A DNA stretch of 47,707 bases from Bacillota bacterium (GCA_012512055.1 JAAZEW010000059.1:1-47707), one strand, 5' to 3'. Positions 8,245 to 17,884 are shown, numbered from the stretch's first letter. Made by a program: numbers and translations. The notes: generated by a model from the letters alone, not told the origin.

Positions 8245-9309
8245 TCAGTCAGCCCTGCAAATGGCTTCTGCTAAATCCAAAGGTGTGACTCCGGGAGACT
8301 CAATCGATAACTCATCGTATACTTTAGATATCAACCCTTCGATGGCTGAAACATCACGGTTGGCTCCAACCAGCGAGTCTTCAATATCCTTAAGACGATC
8401 CTTTGGATAGAACGTGAAGTCTCCGGAAATCGATATGTCTTTGATAATGTCTTCCTCGAGAACACGAGTCACAGTTATCAGCCCACCGGGAGCCTTATGA
8501 CTCCGCTCTGACACTTGGGTCCCGGATGAGATCTTGACTTTCATATGCTCCCCATTACCTTCTGCCTTGTCTCGCCGTCTGAACAGAGACTCATCTGACA
8601 TCATCTTCGTCTCAAGGTCACGTGCCATTTCACAAACTTCACTTTCAAGGCAGGTTTCATGTAACCGGCCAAGCTTCTTTCTAAAATTCTCAATGAGTAA
8701 ATCCTCAACTTCCCTGCGAGGGGGCCTCTTTCCCGTCTCTTTGAGCACACTGCTTACATTGTCTTCCAAAGACTTGTGGACTTTGTCACGGAACTTCTCA
8801 CTGGGCACCTTGAGTATGTTAGCCATTGCTCTGGAATCAAAGTCCAAAATGACGTTACCCACAAACACCACACACTCGTCTATGTCAGCCCCGCCTAACC
8901 CTGATACCTTGCGTCCTTCCTCTGTCACTATATCATTTACGGGCCTGAACAACGCACGAACCCCGAGCCGGCGGTATGTGTTAACGCATGGCTCGGCAAT
9001 GAGCCGATACAAGGACGAAATCGCCCGCGGGAATTTAGGATTGTCCCGCCTCAGTATCAGTTGGAAAAAGATTTGATTTCTGTCAAGGAGTGTAGTTCCT
9101 CCCCCGATTTCCCTACGCATTACTGATATGCCGTTCTTTCGGCAATACTCCAAATCAACCACCTTGTCGGTGTCCTGAAAATACCCTATGCTGACAATTC
9201 GTTCTGCAGGTGAAACCAGAATCAGGCCCTCCAGACCCATCCTTGCTAACGCATGGAAAATAAGCATTGACATTTGCCCTTCCAAACACCCCAGGCGATA
9301 CACGTTCAC
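8245..9309 (-). CDS. Lipoate-protein ligase family protein
   Basis: Predicted biotin/lipoate ligase-fold enzyme that attaches lipoate or a related acyl group to lysine of carrier domains, 354 residues. The catalytic half shows VSIGYFQD, RREIGGGTTLLDRNQIFFQLI (the lipoate/ATP-binding RR..GGG loop) and EEGRKVSGLG with the expected catalytic lysine, followed by FVGNVILDFD. The C-terminal region (after about residue 260) resembles the accessory domain of full-length LplA. No lipoylated protein gene is visible in this window, so its target lies elsewhere. GTG at 9309 is preceded by GGAGG. It is an unusual member of a clp-radA cluster; octanoyltransferase or another acyl-carrier specificity cannot be excluded. 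Confidence 0.85.
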   Translation of the reverse strand: MNVYRLGCLEGQMSMLIFHALARMGLEGLILVSPAERIVSIGYFQDTDKVVDLEYCRKNGISVMRREIGGGTTLLDRNQIFFQLILRRDNPKFPRAISSLYRLIAEPCVNTYRRLGVRALFRPVNDIVTEEGRKVSGLGGADIDECVVFVGNVILDFDSRAMANILKVPSEKFRDKVHKSLEDNVSSVLKETGKRPPRREVEDLLIENFRKKLGRLHETCLESEVCEMARDLETKMMSDESLFRRRDKAEGNGEHMKVKISSGTQVSERSHKAPGGLITVTRVLEEDIIKDISISGDFTFYPKDRLKDIEDSLVGANRDVSAIEGLISKVYDELSIESPGVTPLDLAEAICRAD

Positions 9310-9331
9310 GGATATCGTGCCTCCTTAGCCT

Positions 9332-9829
9332 TTAACGTTTGTTCAGGAAAAAACCAGCGAGAGCATGGAATACTTCATGGGAAGGCTTAAGAGCCTCTGT
9401 CATTTTTTCAAAAGGACACACGTCTGTTCCATCCCTATTGAGAATACGCGGGGTTCTTTCATCAGCAATCAGCTTTATGTTGGCTGTCCCGAGCTCCTCC
9501 ACTGCACTATCAGAAACTAACGGCGTGTAAACTGCAACTGCCCCTGAGTAGATGCATAACATGGCGGAAGCCCGCCCAACCACACGATCACCAATCACAG
9601 CTCCGCGGAGCTTATCCCCAAGATCTATGATTGCCTGCACGAGTGGGCGGACACCTCGATCCTGTGCCTGTATCAGGACTTCACCGTCTTTGATTGCCAC
9701 AAGCCCCATGCCGTTTTCGCTTATGATCTTTCGTGTCAGCTCAATGTCGTGCTCCATCCGGTGTTTGCTCATATCTACGACCGCCCTTACAGCATAAAGC
9801 CGCGAAGTGCTCTCCATGACATTCTTCAA
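9332..9829 (-). CDS. DUF1893 domain protein
   Basis: A 165-residue protein matching the DUF1893 family by eye: IISENGMGLVAIKDGEVLIQAQDRGVRPLV, KLRGAVIGDRVVGRASAMLCIYSGAVAVYTPLVSDSAVEEL, and TPRILNRDGTDVCPFEKM. The family has been grouped with the cytidine-deaminase-like fold; a biochemical role is not established to my knowledge. There is an N-terminal extension of about 25 residues and a C-terminal extension of about 20 beyond the core. It begins 17 bases after the clpC stop, so it is probably part of the clp operon. The frame opens at TTG 9829; ATG 9817 is an alternative start and I cannot decide between them. Confidence 0.85.
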   Translation of the reverse strand: MKNVMESTSRLYAVRAVVDMSKHRMEHDIELTRKIISENGMGLVAIKDGEVLIQAQDRGVRPLVQAIIDLGDKLRGAVIGDRVVGRASAMLCIYSGAVAVYTPLVSDSAVEELGTANIKLIADERTPRILNRDGTDVCPFEKMTEALKPSHEVFHALAGFFLNKR

Positions 9830-9846
9830 AAATCACTCAATTCCTC

Positions 9847-12309
9847 TTACCCAACAGGATGAAGAGGAGCAGGAATCTTCTTTCCTGCTTTCTCAATGTG
9901 TATCTGATTGTCCTTAAGACTGACAGATACCAAGTCCCCGTGGGCAATCTTGCCTTCAAGGATCTTTTCGGACAAGAGAGTCTCCAGTTTACGCTCAATA
10001 ACCCTCCTAAGAGGACGGGCTCCGAACTCTCTGCTGAAACCTTCCTCAGCAATAAGGTCTTTTACCTCATTACTCACGTCCAGATGAATATCGCGATCTT
10101 TCAGCCTTTCTTCAACCTTCCTGAGCTGCAAGTCCACTATCTTTCGTATCTCCTGTTCATTCAATGCCTTGAACACTATGACCTCGTCAACTCTGTTAAG
10201 GAACTCAGGCCTGAACATCTTCTTCATGGCAGATAGGACTTGTTCCTTCATCCGTTCGTAGTCGTATTCTTCAGTGTCACCTACAACGAAACCGAGTTTC
10301 GTGTCACGGCTGATGAGATTCGCGCCTACGTTTGACGTCATGATAATCACAGTATTTCTGAAATCCACCGTGCGCCCTTTGCCGTCTGTCAATCTACCTT
10401 CCTCAAGGACCTGAAGGAGTATGTTGAAGACATCAGGGTGCGCCTTTTCTATTTCGTCAAATAATACCACGGAATAAGGCTGTCTCCGGACTTTTTCGGT
10501 GAGTTGACCCGATTCCTCATAGCCTACATAGCCCGGAGGCGCTCCTATCAGCCGGGAGACTGTGTGCCTTTCCATGTACTCGGACATATCAAATGCCAGC
10601 ATCGAGTTTTCATCTCCGAACAGCGCTTCTGCAAGTGCCCTGGCAAGCTCTGTCTTACCTACGCCTGTCGGCCCCAGGAAGATGAATGACCCGATAGGCC
10701 TCTTTGGGTCTTTAAGGCCTGCATGTGCCCGCCTTATGGCCCTTGCAAGGGAAATGACCGGCTCATTTTGTCCGATCACACGCTTATGAAGAGTCTCCTC
10801 AAGCCTCAACAGCCTTTCCGTCTCCTCTTCGGTAAGCTGAGTCACAGGAACGCCTGTCCATGCAGATACTACTTGAGCAATATCCTCCTCAGTCACAGTA
10901 GCTTCCACCATACCGCGCTTGTTCTGCCACTCGCTCTTCTTGGCGTCGATTTCTTCTTTCAGCTTCTGCTCCTTATCACGTAGGGCTGCAGCCTGTTCAA
11001 ATTCCTCATTCTTGATGGCAGATTCCTTCTCAGTCCTGATCCTTGTGAACTCCTCCTCAAGCTTCCTTATGTCCGGGGGAGCAATGGTAGTCCCAATCCT
11101 TACTTTAGACGAAGCCTCGTCTATCAGGTCTATTGCCTTGTCCGGCAAGAATCTGTCAGATATGAACCTGTCTCCGAGCCTCGCAGCAGCCCTGACCGCT
11201 GCATCAGTTATTTTTACCCTGTGATGGGCTTCATAGCGATCTCTGAGTCCCTCGAGAATGGATATTGTCTCCTCAACCGTGGGTTCCCCCACCATGATAG
11301 GCTGGAACCGCCTTTCGAGGGCAGCATCCTTCTCCACGTACTTTCTGTACTCATCAATCGTAGTGGCGCCGATACACTGAAGCTCGCCACGGGCCAGGGC
11401 GGGTTTTAGAATATTCGCAGCATCAATTGCTCCTTCCGCTGCTCCGGCTCCGATGATTGTGTGCATCTCATCAATGAACAGAATCACGTCCCCGCCTGCT
11501 CGTATCTCATCGATAATCCGCTTTAGCCTTTCCTCGAATTCCCCGCGGAATTTCGTGCCTGCAACTATCGACCCCATGTCCAGTGCAATAACGCGCTTAT
11601 TGGCCAAAACTTCGGGAATGTCTCCGCGCGCCACCATCTGAGCCAAGCCTTCAACGACGGCAGTCTTGCCTACTCCCGGGTCTCCGATAAGGACCGGGTT
11701 GTTCTTGGTTCTGCGGCTTAGCACTTGAATGACCCTTTGAATCTCCTGGCTGCGCCCGATGACAGGGTCAAGCTTTCCTTCTCCTGCCATAGCCGTAAGA
11801 TCCCGTCCGAACTGATCCAGCGTCGGTGTCTTCTGCGCTGTCCGCTTACCTTTACTGCCCGGAGCGGGCACATCGCCCAGGAGGCCTGTAACCTCGCTGC
11901 GGACTTTCTCGGCATCAGCTCCCAGGCCGGTTAACACTTGTGCAGCAATACCTTCGCCTTCACGTATCAATCCCAACAGGATATGCTCTGTGCCAATATA
12001 CCCCTGCCCGAGTTGCCTTGCTTCAATCATGGCCAGTTCAAGGACCTTTTTCGCCCTCGGAGTGAGGGTCAGCATCTTCACCTTCTCCGGATTTCCTGTA
12101 CCTACCATTTTCTCTACAGCCTGTCTTACATCTTCCAGATTTATCCCAAGGTTTTGAAGGGCTCGGGCGGCTATACCGGTGCCTTCGGCAACAAGGCCCA
12201 GCAACAAATGTTCCGTGCCGATGACATCATGGCCAAGCCGCCTGGCTTCCCCTTGAGAGAGCTGCAAGACCCTTTGGGCCCTCTCAGTTAATCCACCAAA
12301 CATCATCAT
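9847..12309 (-). CDS. clpC: ATP-dependent Clp protease ATPase subunit ClpC
   Basis: Hsp100/AAA+ unfoldase of 820 residues that feeds substrates, including arginine-phosphorylated proteins, to ClpP. It has an N-terminal pair of Clp-N repeats ([34 protein letters not shown]), a first AAA module with GDPGVGKT, a UVR-type coiled middle segment around [19 protein letters not shown], a second AAA module with GPTGVGKT and [14 protein letters not shown], and a C-terminal D2-small domain ([16 protein letters not shown]). The ATG overlaps the mcsB stop (ATGA), so translation is probably coupled. The operon is expected to be repressed by CtsR via the box at 14421-14437. Confidence 0.98.
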   Translation of the reverse strand: MMMFGGLTERAQRVLQLSQGEARRLGHDVIGTEHLLLGLVAEGTGIAARALQNLGINLEDVRQAVEKMVGTGNPEKVKMLTLTPRAKKVLELAMIEARQLGQGYIGTEHILLGLIREGEGIAAQVLTGLGADAEKVRSEVTGLLGDVPAPGSKGKRTAQKTPTLDQFGRDLTAMAGEGKLDPVIGRSQEIQRVIQVLSRRTKNNPVLIGDPGVGKTAVVEGLAQMVARGDIPEVLANKRVIALDMGSIVAGTKFRGEFEERLKRIIDEIRAGGDVILFIDEMHTIIGAGAAEGAIDAANILKPALARGELQCIGATTIDEYRKYVEKDAALERRFQPIMVGEPTVEETISILEGLRDRYEAHHRVKITDAAVRAAARLGDRFISDRFLPDKAIDLIDEASSKVRIGTTIAPPDIRKLEEEFTRIRTEKESAIKNEEFEQAAALRDKEQKLKEEIDAKKSEWQNKRGMVEATVTEEDIAQVVSAWTGVPVTQLTEEETERLLRLEETLHKRVIGQNEPVISLARAIRRAHAGLKDPKRPIGSFIFLGPTGVGKTELARALAEALFGDENSMLAFDMSEYMERHTVSRLIGAPPGYVGYEESGQLTEKVRRQPYSVVLFDEIEKAHPDVFNILLQVLEEGRLTDGKGRTVDFRNTVIIMTSNVGANLISRDTKLGFVVGDTEEYDYERMKEQVLSAMKKMFRPEFLNRVDEVIVFKALNEQEIRKIVDLQLRKVEERLKDRDIHLDVSNEVKDLIAEEGFSREFGARPLRRVIERKLETLLSEKILEGKIAHGDLVSVSLKDNQIHIEKAGKKIPAPLHPVG

Positions 12310-13379
12310 CTTTCCTTCCCTTCCCTTCTAGTCCTGATTCTCTCCCGTATGAGTGTTGCCCGCCTAATATCTCTCTGTGGGGGGTCAAGCCCTTGTCCTG
12401 CTAGTTTCTGCAAATAGGCAGGCTGTGTAATTACCATGAGCTCGTTTAAGGTTTCCCCGTCAACCTCTGATATCAGTTGCAGTTCCACACCAAGCTTCGC
12501 ATCAGACAGAAGCTTTAATGCTTCTTGTGATGTCATTAACCTGGCATGGCACAATACTCCGTATGCCCTTTGAACCCTGTCCTCCAGTTGCTCCCGCATT
12601 TCCAAGATCAGCTTTTTCCTTGTGGAACGTTCCTGTTGTATGACTTGCATGGTGACTGCATGAAGACTCTCTGTCAATTCTTGTTCAGAGCGGCCCAAAG
12701 TTACCTGATTGGATAACTGAAACATGTTTCCTGAGGCTTCAGTTCCTTCACCATAAAGACCCCGAACTGCTATTCCAAGATTAGATACTGCTGAAAGCAC
12801 CGCCTTTACCTGGCCTGTAGCTACCAAAGCCGGCAGATGAACCATTATGGACACACGTAAACCGGTTCCTACGTTGGTGGGACAAGCGGTAATGTAGCCA
12901 ATCCGTTCATCAAAAGCATAGTCAAGTTTGCTTTCGAACAAATCATCGATCTTGTCTGCAAGCTGATATGCCTCACTTAACTGAAGGCCGGGCAAGAGAG
13001 TCTGAATGCGTATGTGGTCTTCCTCGTTCACCATCACACTGACACTCTCGTCGTCGGCTATTATTGCAAAGCGGTTCTCAGCACCCTGAGCGTGCTGGGG
13101 GCTTATCAAATGCTTCTCTACAAGAATGTGCCTGTCTAGTACGGAAGCCTCAGAAAGCCTCATGACTTCCAGCCTTGAGAGCTCAGGAACCTGGCTGACA
13201 GCCTTCTCTACTTTCCGGGCAACCCTGGCAAGATCAGCCTCAGAAGCCTGGTTAGGAAAGGGGATATTGCCCAGATTGCGTGCCAGCCTCACACGAGAAC
13301 TCAACGCCACATCAGTATGAGGAGCGTTTGTGCTCATCCAAGCGCTGTATGTTCCATCTATTATGTCCTTGAGCGGCAT
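12306..13379 (-). CDS. mcsB: Protein arginine kinase McsB
   Basis: Phosphagen-kinase-fold enzyme of 357 residues that phosphorylates arginine on proteins, marking them for ClpCP and inactivating CtsR. Visible motifs are SSRVRLARN near the N-terminus, [21 protein letters not shown] containing the conserved catalytic cysteine, and [19 protein letters not shown]. Near the C-terminus RDIRRA fits the RDxxRA motif known to bind phosphoarginine allosterically. The ATG at 13379 follows GGGGGTGAAG. It lies 14 bases after mcsA and overlaps clpC by 4 bases. Confidence 0.97.
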   Translation of the reverse strand: MPLKDIIDGTYSAWMSTNAPHTDVALSSRVRLARNLGNIPFPNQASEADLARVARKVEKAVSQVPELSRLEVMRLSEASVLDRHILVEKHLISPQHAQGAENRFAIIADDESVSVMVNEEDHIRIQTLLPGLQLSEAYQLADKIDDLFESKLDYAFDERIGYITACPTNVGTGLRVSIMVHLPALVATGQVKAVLSAVSNLGIAVRGLYGEGTEASGNMFQLSNQVTLGRSEQELTESLHAVTMQVIQQERSTRKKLILEMREQLEDRVQRAYGVLCHARLMTSQEALKLLSDAKLGVELQLISEVDGETLNELMVITQPAYLQKLAGQGLDPPQRDIRRATLIRERIRTRREGKER

Positions 13380-13393
13380 CCGTTCTTCACCCC

Positions 13394-13918
13394 CTACGCT
13401 TTGTCGGAAAGGCGCTTCTCGAGGACTTTGATCTTATCACGGACGGCAGCCGCTTCTTCGTACTTCTCGTCTGATACCAGCTTTGCCAACTCCCGCCTGA
13501 GACTCTCGATCTCTCTGACCACGCCGGCAGATCCTCCAATCCTCTTGGGGACTTTCCCGGTGTGCTGACAATTACCGTGTAGTCTGCGGATGAGCGGGTC
13601 AAGCCTTGGCTCAAATTGTGTATAGCACTGACTGCATCCTAAGAAACCTCTGTCTGCAAAAGTAGAAAACGCCATCCCGCAGTTGCTGCAACCGCCTACT
13701 ATATGGGCAGGTATTGATACCGGCGCCCCTATGCCGGATCCTGTCTGCAAAAGGCCTGTAAGAAGATTGGGAAACGAGAACTCTGATTCGGAAATCAGAG
13801 TCAGTTCACCCTTTTCCTTCGCACATTCCTCACACAGATGAGACTCGCTTTTCACTCCGTTTACCATCTTAGTAATGTGGACATTGGCAGGCCTCTTCTT
13901 ACATTCATCACAAAGCAT
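13394..13918 (-). CDS. mcsA: McsB activator McsA (UVR-domain zinc protein)
   Basis: Cofactor of McsB, 174 residues. Zinc-type cysteine pairs are present in CDECKKRP, LCEECAKEK, GGCSNCGMAF and LGCSQCY, matching the two treble-clef-like modules of the family. The C-terminal UVR motif is LRRELAKLVSDEKYEEAAAVRDKIKVLEKRL. ATG 13918 is chosen because GGGGGTGA sits about 6 bases upstream; the frame is open 15 codons further but that part overlaps the end of ctsR and lacks family similarity. Confidence 0.95.
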   Translation of the reverse strand: MLCDECKKRPANVHITKMVNGVKSESHLCEECAKEKGELTLISESEFSFPNLLTGLLQTGSGIGAPVSIPAHIVGGCSNCGMAFSTFADRGFLGCSQCYTQFEPRLDPLIRRLHGNCQHTGKVPKRIGGSAGVVREIESLRRELAKLVSDEKYEEAAAVRDKIKVLEKRLSDKA

Positions 13919-13940
13919 TTCTTCACCCCCGACAGCTCCC

Positions 13941-14402
13941 TCACTCCCGAAGCAGTAAAGCAAGCATAGCCTTTAGAAGGCTGGCCCGAACTGCGCTTCG
14001 GTAGTCATCAGGCGCTTTTTGAGTCTCCCTATCCAGTACAGTCCTTATGAAGACATATTCATCTACGGTTAGGAAATCTTCTTCCTTGAGTCTGAGCAGT
14101 AAGCCATCGGCCCGCCTGACGGTGATTTCATCTCCGATGTTTTCGTCAAGCACAGACAGGAAATCACGTCCGGTTCGAAAGGCTAACCTGACAATGCGTA
14201 TGTAGCCGCCGCCGCCCCTTCTGGTTTCCACCAGATAGCCCCTGTCCAAAGTGAATCTTGTGTCCAGGACATAGTTTATCTGAGACGGGACGCATTCAAA
14301 CATCTCGGCAAGCTCACGCCTTTGGAGCATGATCATCCCTTCAGTAGCTTCTCTCAGCAGTTCTTTAAGATACCGCTCAATGAAATCCGACAGACTGCTC
14401 AA
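13941..14402 (-). CDS. ctsR: Transcriptional repressor CtsR
   Basis: Dimeric winged-helix repressor of class III heat-shock genes, 153 residues. The DNA-binding part is well conserved: ELAEMFECVPSQINYVLDTRFTLDRGYLVETRRGGGGYIRI, including the Arg-Gly-rich wing that acts as the thermosensor in the characterised protein. The C-terminal part (DEYVFIRTVLDRE to the end) is the dimerisation region. A TTG at 14402 is chosen because GGAAGGGA lies 6 bases upstream and the product MSSLSDFIERYL then aligns with known N-termini; another TTG at 14417 would put that site inside the gene. First gene of ctsR-mcsA-mcsB-clpC, under a CtsR box. Confidence 0.95.
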   Translation of the reverse strand: MSSLSDFIERYLKELLREATEGMIMLQRRELAEMFECVPSQINYVLDTRFTLDRGYLVETRRGGGGYIRIVRLAFRTGRDFLSVLDENIGDEITVRRADGLLLRLKEEDFLTVDEYVFIRTVLDRETQKAPDDYRSAVRASLLKAMLALLLRE

Positions 14403-14420
14403 AACTATCCCTTCCAATAG

Positions 14421-14437
14421 TCTGACCTTCCTTGACC
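14421..14437 (-). promoter_or_regulatory. CtsR operator (heptad direct repeat)
   Basis: On the minus strand the sequence GGTCAAG-GAA-GGTCAGA matches the CtsR box, a direct repeat of a GTCAAA-type heptad spaced by three bases. It lies just downstream of the predicted -10 of the ctsR promoter, over the start-site region, where a bound repressor would block initiation or early elongation. Two positions deviate from the consensus, both at heptad ends. Confidence 0.8.
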
Positions 14438-14447
14438 TTTCTTGTTC

Positions 14448-14456
14448 ATTATAACA
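14448..14456 (-). promoter_or_regulatory. Extended -10 promoter of the ctsR operon
   Basis: Minus-strand TGTTATAAT: a perfect TATAAT (14453-14448) preceded by TG with one intervening base, the extended -10 arrangement. No good -35 hexamer exists at 17-18 bases (GAGATT or TGAGAT), which fits an extended -10 promoter. The CtsR box starts 10 bases downstream. Confidence 0.65.
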
Positions 14457-14462
14457 TAAGTA

Positions 14463-14485
14463 ATGGCGGAAATCTCATCCGCCAT
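14463..14485. repeat. Perfect 8-bp inverted repeat upstream of the ctsR promoter
   Basis: ATGGCGGA (14463-14470) and TCCGCCAT (14478-14485) form a hairpin with a 7-base loop, immediately upstream of the ctsR -10. It is followed by no T run in either direction, so a standard terminator is doubtful; it could instead terminate ogt transcripts weakly or bind a dimeric regulator. Confidence 0.6.
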
Positions 14486-14564
14486 AATAGCTCAAATATG
14501 ACTTGGAAGCTATATCTAGCTTATTTAGCACACAGTTCCTTTGCCTTTCGCTGTATTCCTTTAT

Positions 14565-15089
14565 TTAGTGTAGATATCCTCGTTCATGTGATAGAAGCCA
14601 TTCCTTGATATGTAGCCCGCCGCCGAATCCCACCAGCTTTCCGTCACTACCCACCACGCGATGACAAGGCACGATTATAGGGACAGGATTCCCGGCAAGA
14701 GCCCGACCCACAGCCCTGGAAGCAGTCGGCATACCGATGGCCCGGGCTATGTCCCGATAACTGGCGGTAACGCCAAAAGGGATCCTACACACCTCATCAA
14801 GTACAATCCTACTGAACCCGCTCACTGCCAGGATGGGCTTGCACGTGAAATCCCTCAGCACCCCCCTGAAGTAATCATCCAGCTCAATGTGGAATTCAGC
14901 GTTATTCTTCTCTCCCGGAACAAGCCTGGCATTGGGGAATTTCTTTAGCACCCACTCCAGGCTCTCCTCTTCTTCCCCGTCAAATGCCATCTTTACAAGT
15001 CCCAGTTCGGTTGCGGCCAGCCACAGCCTCCCAATGGGGGATTCAAACTGAGACACAAAGACCCGCCGTGGTTCACTTAACCTAAGCAT
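14565..15089 (-). CDS. ogt: Methylated-DNA--protein-cysteine methyltransferase
   Basis: Suicide DNA repair protein of 174 residues that removes alkyl groups from O6-alkylguanine. The active-site motif PCHRVVGSDGKLVGFGGGLHIKEWLLSHE is clear, with the acceptor Cys in PCHRV, preceded by the DNA-binding helix region IPFGVTASYRDIARAIGMPTASRAVGRALAGNPVPII. Its N-terminal ribonuclease-H-like domain is present at normal length. ATG 15089 follows GAGGGGGATA at a rather long spacing. Its position between darA and ctsR is probably incidental. Confidence 0.95.
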   Translation of the reverse strand: MLRLSEPRRVFVSQFESPIGRLWLAATELGLVKMAFDGEEEESLEWVLKKFPNARLVPGEKNNAEFHIELDDYFRGVLRDFTCKPILAVSGFSRIVLDEVCRIPFGVTASYRDIARAIGMPTASRAVGRALAGNPVPIIVPCHRVVGSDGKLVGFGGGLHIKEWLLSHERGYLH

Positions 15090-15121
15090 CGCACAGATAT
15101 CCCCCTCACGTAAAGATGATA

Positions 15122-15448
15122 TCAGAGCCTCATCATGTCCTCTACATCCGTGACAAAAATGATAGCCCCGCCTGCTTCGTATTCCATCGGCACTGCAACC
15201 GACGGCACCAACTCACCTGCAGGCCTAAACTGCGGAGCAGCCCGAAGGCGTTTGGAGCAGCATTTTCTTATGACATCCATGACCTCGTTTTCTCTGTCAT
15301 CTTCCACGCCTATCAAGAAAGTAGTCCGGCCTTCGCTCATCAACCCGCCTGTGGCAGCAAGCCTTGTAGCCCCGATATGCCGCTCAGCCAGGGCGTCAAG
15401 AAGACCCGAGGCGTCACTGCCCTTTACAATGGCAATGATTAATCTCAA
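15122..15448 (-). CDS. darA: Cyclic-di-AMP receptor DarA/PstA (PII-like)
   Basis: PII-like trimeric signalling protein of 108 residues that binds cyclic di-AMP in Bacillota. The match is end to end: MRLIIAIVKGSDASGLLDAL, GATRLAATGGLM, GRTTFLIGVEDDRENEVMDVI, and the C-terminal EYEAGGAIIFVTDVEDMMRL. The T-loop-like insert is short. The downstream target in other species is unknown. It overlaps the following MFS gene by 4 bases (ATGA), so the two are probably translationally coupled. No cyclase gene (disA) is found in this window even though radA and clpC are. Confidence 0.93.
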   Translation of the reverse strand: MRLIIAIVKGSDASGLLDALAERHIGATRLAATGGLMSEGRTTFLIGVEDDRENEVMDVIRKCCSKRLRAAPQFRPAGELVPSVAVPMEYEAGGAIIFVTDVEDMMRL

Positions 15449-16758
15449 GCCCTCCCCTCCTTCTGATAACCAACTTTACGAAAATGGAAACGCTTCATAC
15501 CCGGTCTTCCTGTGAAGTGAGGGAATTCCACGAGCCTTGCCAAGGGAATTAGAGCAAGAATGCGAAAACCCGCACCTACATAGAATGTAACATAGACTCC
15601 GAACCTCTTGTAGCATGCATCACCCAAGAAAGGCGCGATAAATGACGCAAGGTTGATGAGCATGTTGAAAACCGCGGTTGCGCTCGGGCTTCTTTCCGGT
15701 TTGGAGTATGCAAATACAAGATTGAACACTGCCAGATTAAGGCCACCCAGAACGAATCCGGATACGAGGTGCATTATGTTAAGAAACGCAACAGAAGGGG
15801 ACAGCGTGTACAGGATTGGAAACACGCCTACGACTATCATACTGGCGAATAGCACCCAAACGTTGCCTCTGGATGATGCCATCTTGCCGAAATATCGTGA
15901 ACCTACTACAGTCGCAACTCCTGAAAGAACAGAGAACCCGGCAATTACGGTATTTGAGAGTCTCAAGACCTCTACATGGTAAATAGACCACATGGCTGCG
16001 AGGAACCCGAATCCAAACCACAAAAGGAAAGAACTCGCGCAAAAGACCTTGAACTGTGACCCTAGCTCCTTGTCATCAAGGAGGTTCTTTATTCTGGACG
16101 TGAACCGCGCCGGCTGCTGAACATGAACCGGGCGCTCAATCAGCGGTTCACGCATTCTAGATAAAAGCACAATACCCCAACCGCCAAAGCCTGCTGCAAT
16201 AAGAAACAACAGTGAGAAATTCCCTGGGAAAGGCACCCGGTCCAAAAGGCGTCCTGCCACCATGGTCCCTAGGATTCCTGTGATGCCCATAAACATGTTC
16301 CGCAATCCGAAAATCTCTCCGCGATCCTCTGCAGGAAACATGTCTCCCATCATGGCAGTCCAAGCCACTCCGGAGATGGCCCCCGGGACGGACATTAACG
16401 TCACAATACTCACGAGAAATGCAGGCTTTGCCACAGGCATGAAGGGGATACATGCCAGGACCAGATACAGAGACCTGTGGAGTCCGGCCCAGAAACGAAC
16501 TGTAGGAAGCCTGGATTCCTTCTTCTCAACAAACCCTGCAGCAGGCATAAACACAATGGCGTTAACGAGGGCAGGGATGGCGGTAAGAAGGCCGACCATG
16601 AGGCTGGATGCACCAAGAGCAATGGCATACACGCCGAAAAACGGGTTAACCAGGCTAAAAGCTATGTTGCTTACCATACCCTCGAGAGTGCCGTAGGCGA
16701 AATTGTGCTTGACCTGTCCATTGACAGTTGACTCAAGAAGGCCTTCGAGCTTCCTCAT
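15445..16758 (-). CDS. Major facilitator superfamily transporter
   Basis: Integral membrane protein of 437 residues with about 12 hydrophobic segments, for example NIAFSLVNPFFGVYAIALGA, FLLWFGFGFLAAMWSIYHV and VLFASMIVVGVFPILYTL. The loop between TM2 and TM3 and the AEDRGEIFGLRNMFMGITG region fit the MFS fold. The substrate cannot be read from sequence. It is coupled to darA upstream by a 4-base overlap, which makes it a candidate for c-di-AMP-linked regulation only by association. A flippase-like membrane gene ends 15 bases upstream. Confidence 0.88.
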   Translation of the reverse strand: MRKLEGLLESTVNGQVKHNFAYGTLEGMVSNIAFSLVNPFFGVYAIALGASSLMVGLLTAIPALVNAIVFMPAAGFVEKKESRLPTVRFWAGLHRSLYLVLACIPFMPVAKPAFLVSIVTLMSVPGAISGVAWTAMMGDMFPAEDRGEIFGLRNMFMGITGILGTMVAGRLLDRVPFPGNFSLLFLIAAGFGGWGIVLLSRMREPLIERPVHVQQPARFTSRIKNLLDDKELGSQFKVFCASSFLLWFGFGFLAAMWSIYHVEVLRLSNTVIAGFSVLSGVATVVGSRYFGKMASSRGNVWVLFASMIVVGVFPILYTLSPSVAFLNIMHLVSGFVLGGLNLAVFNLVFAYSKPERSPSATAVFNMLINLASFIAPFLGDACYKRFGVYVTFYVGAGFRILALIPLARLVEFPHFTGRPGMKRFHFRKVGYQKEGRA

Positions 16759-16773
16759 CCACCGGTTGATGAC

Positions 16774-17844
16774 TCAATCACGCCTTTCTCCGTTCTCTCT
16801 CCCATCTCTTGGCCTTTTCTTGTCATAGGACAACAGCAGAGTGATTCCTCCCACAATCAATGTGAGATAGTATGTTACACTCCGCCACAAAAGGACGAAT
16901 ACACCCAGAAGGGGAAACGGCACTATCGAACCGAACAGGGCTGCCAGGCTCAATTCCGCTGCCCCGCTTGATCCCGGAGTAGGCGCATAGGCTGCTGCCA
17001 AATAGAAGATACCTGCGATAGCCATCGTCTCGGCAAACGGCGGAGCGATACCGAGGCCCTGGAGAATCAGGACAGGAATGAAGAAAGCGATAGCCCACGC
17101 AATAATACTCAATAGAGAAATCAGAACAAGTGTGGAGCGCCGTTCTCTAAGAAACATGGACAAAGCATCACGAAAGTCGCACACTCCTTTTTCCACGTGC
17201 CGCATGACTGTGTCAGCAGTGGACTCGGAGATAAATTTGCTCATGAATCTGTTATTCAAAACCTTATCCATGATTATCCTTATATATTCAGGATACGCGG
17301 CAAAGAATACGCCAAGCCCGAAGAAAGAAACGTAGACCAAGAGCCCTATGAATAAGGCTGTCTCCAGACCTTTAGGAAGCGCCCAAGCCCGTCTCCTTAC
17401 TAAATACCAAGTAGGAATCAAGAGCACCAAAAACAACCTGGCTAAAGCGCTTATGAGACTTTTCAAAGTTATTATCGCTGTGGATTTACCCGGTTCAAAG
17501 CCTTGTTTATGAAGGAGGTACACCTGCAGAGGCTCCCCTCCGGTATCAAAAGGTGTGACGCAAGCAGCGAACGCGCCTGCAAGAGTGATCTTCAGTGCAA
17601 CCGGTAATCCGAGTCTTCCGCCGAGCGCGGCAGCAAGAACCTGAATGCGAACTGCGTCCAAAAGCCAACTCAGCGCCATGAGGCCGCCGGCGAATGCTAA
17701 TTGAGATAGATCCACCTGAAACAGACTACGCCAATTCTCGCCTCTCGCTGTAACCTGCAATACAATGAAAGCTCCAAAGGCACTTAGAAGAATCGCTCCG
17801 GCGGTCCCTCTTAGCAGCCTTCTCGTATTAGTCGGCTCTTTCAT
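16774..17844 (-). CDS. Lysylphosphatidylglycerol synthase TM-region (UPF0104/flippase-like) membrane protein
   Basis: Membrane protein of 356 residues with about eight hydrophobic segments. Family signatures are AGAFAACVTPFDTGGEPLQVYLL, an R-rich cytosolic loop, and FYLAAAYAPTPGSSGAAELSLAALFGSIVP. It matches the transmembrane half of MprF-type proteins but has no aminoacyl-transferase half. Such stand-alone proteins are thought to move lipids or glycolipids across membranes; the substrate here is unknown. ATG 17844 is used. Neighbours are a radical SAM protein upstream (40 bases) and an MFS transporter downstream. Confidence 0.85.
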   Translation of the reverse strand: MKEPTNTRRLLRGTAGAILLSAFGAFIVLQVTARGENWRSLFQVDLSQLAFAGGLMALSWLLDAVRIQVLAAALGGRLGLPVALKITLAGAFAACVTPFDTGGEPLQVYLLHKQGFEPGKSTAIITLKSLISALARLFLVLLIPTWYLVRRRAWALPKGLETALFIGLLVYVSFFGLGVFFAAYPEYIRIIMDKVLNNRFMSKFISESTADTVMRHVEKGVCDFRDALSMFLRERRSTLVLISLLSIIAWAIAFFIPVLILQGLGIAPPFAETMAIAGIFYLAAAYAPTPGSSGAAELSLAALFGSIVPFPLLGVFVLLWRSVTYYLTLIVGGITLLLSYDKKRPRDGRENGERRD

Positions 17845-17884
17845 ATTACTCAGCCCCTCATCCCCGCATCACCGGTGCGTAGTC

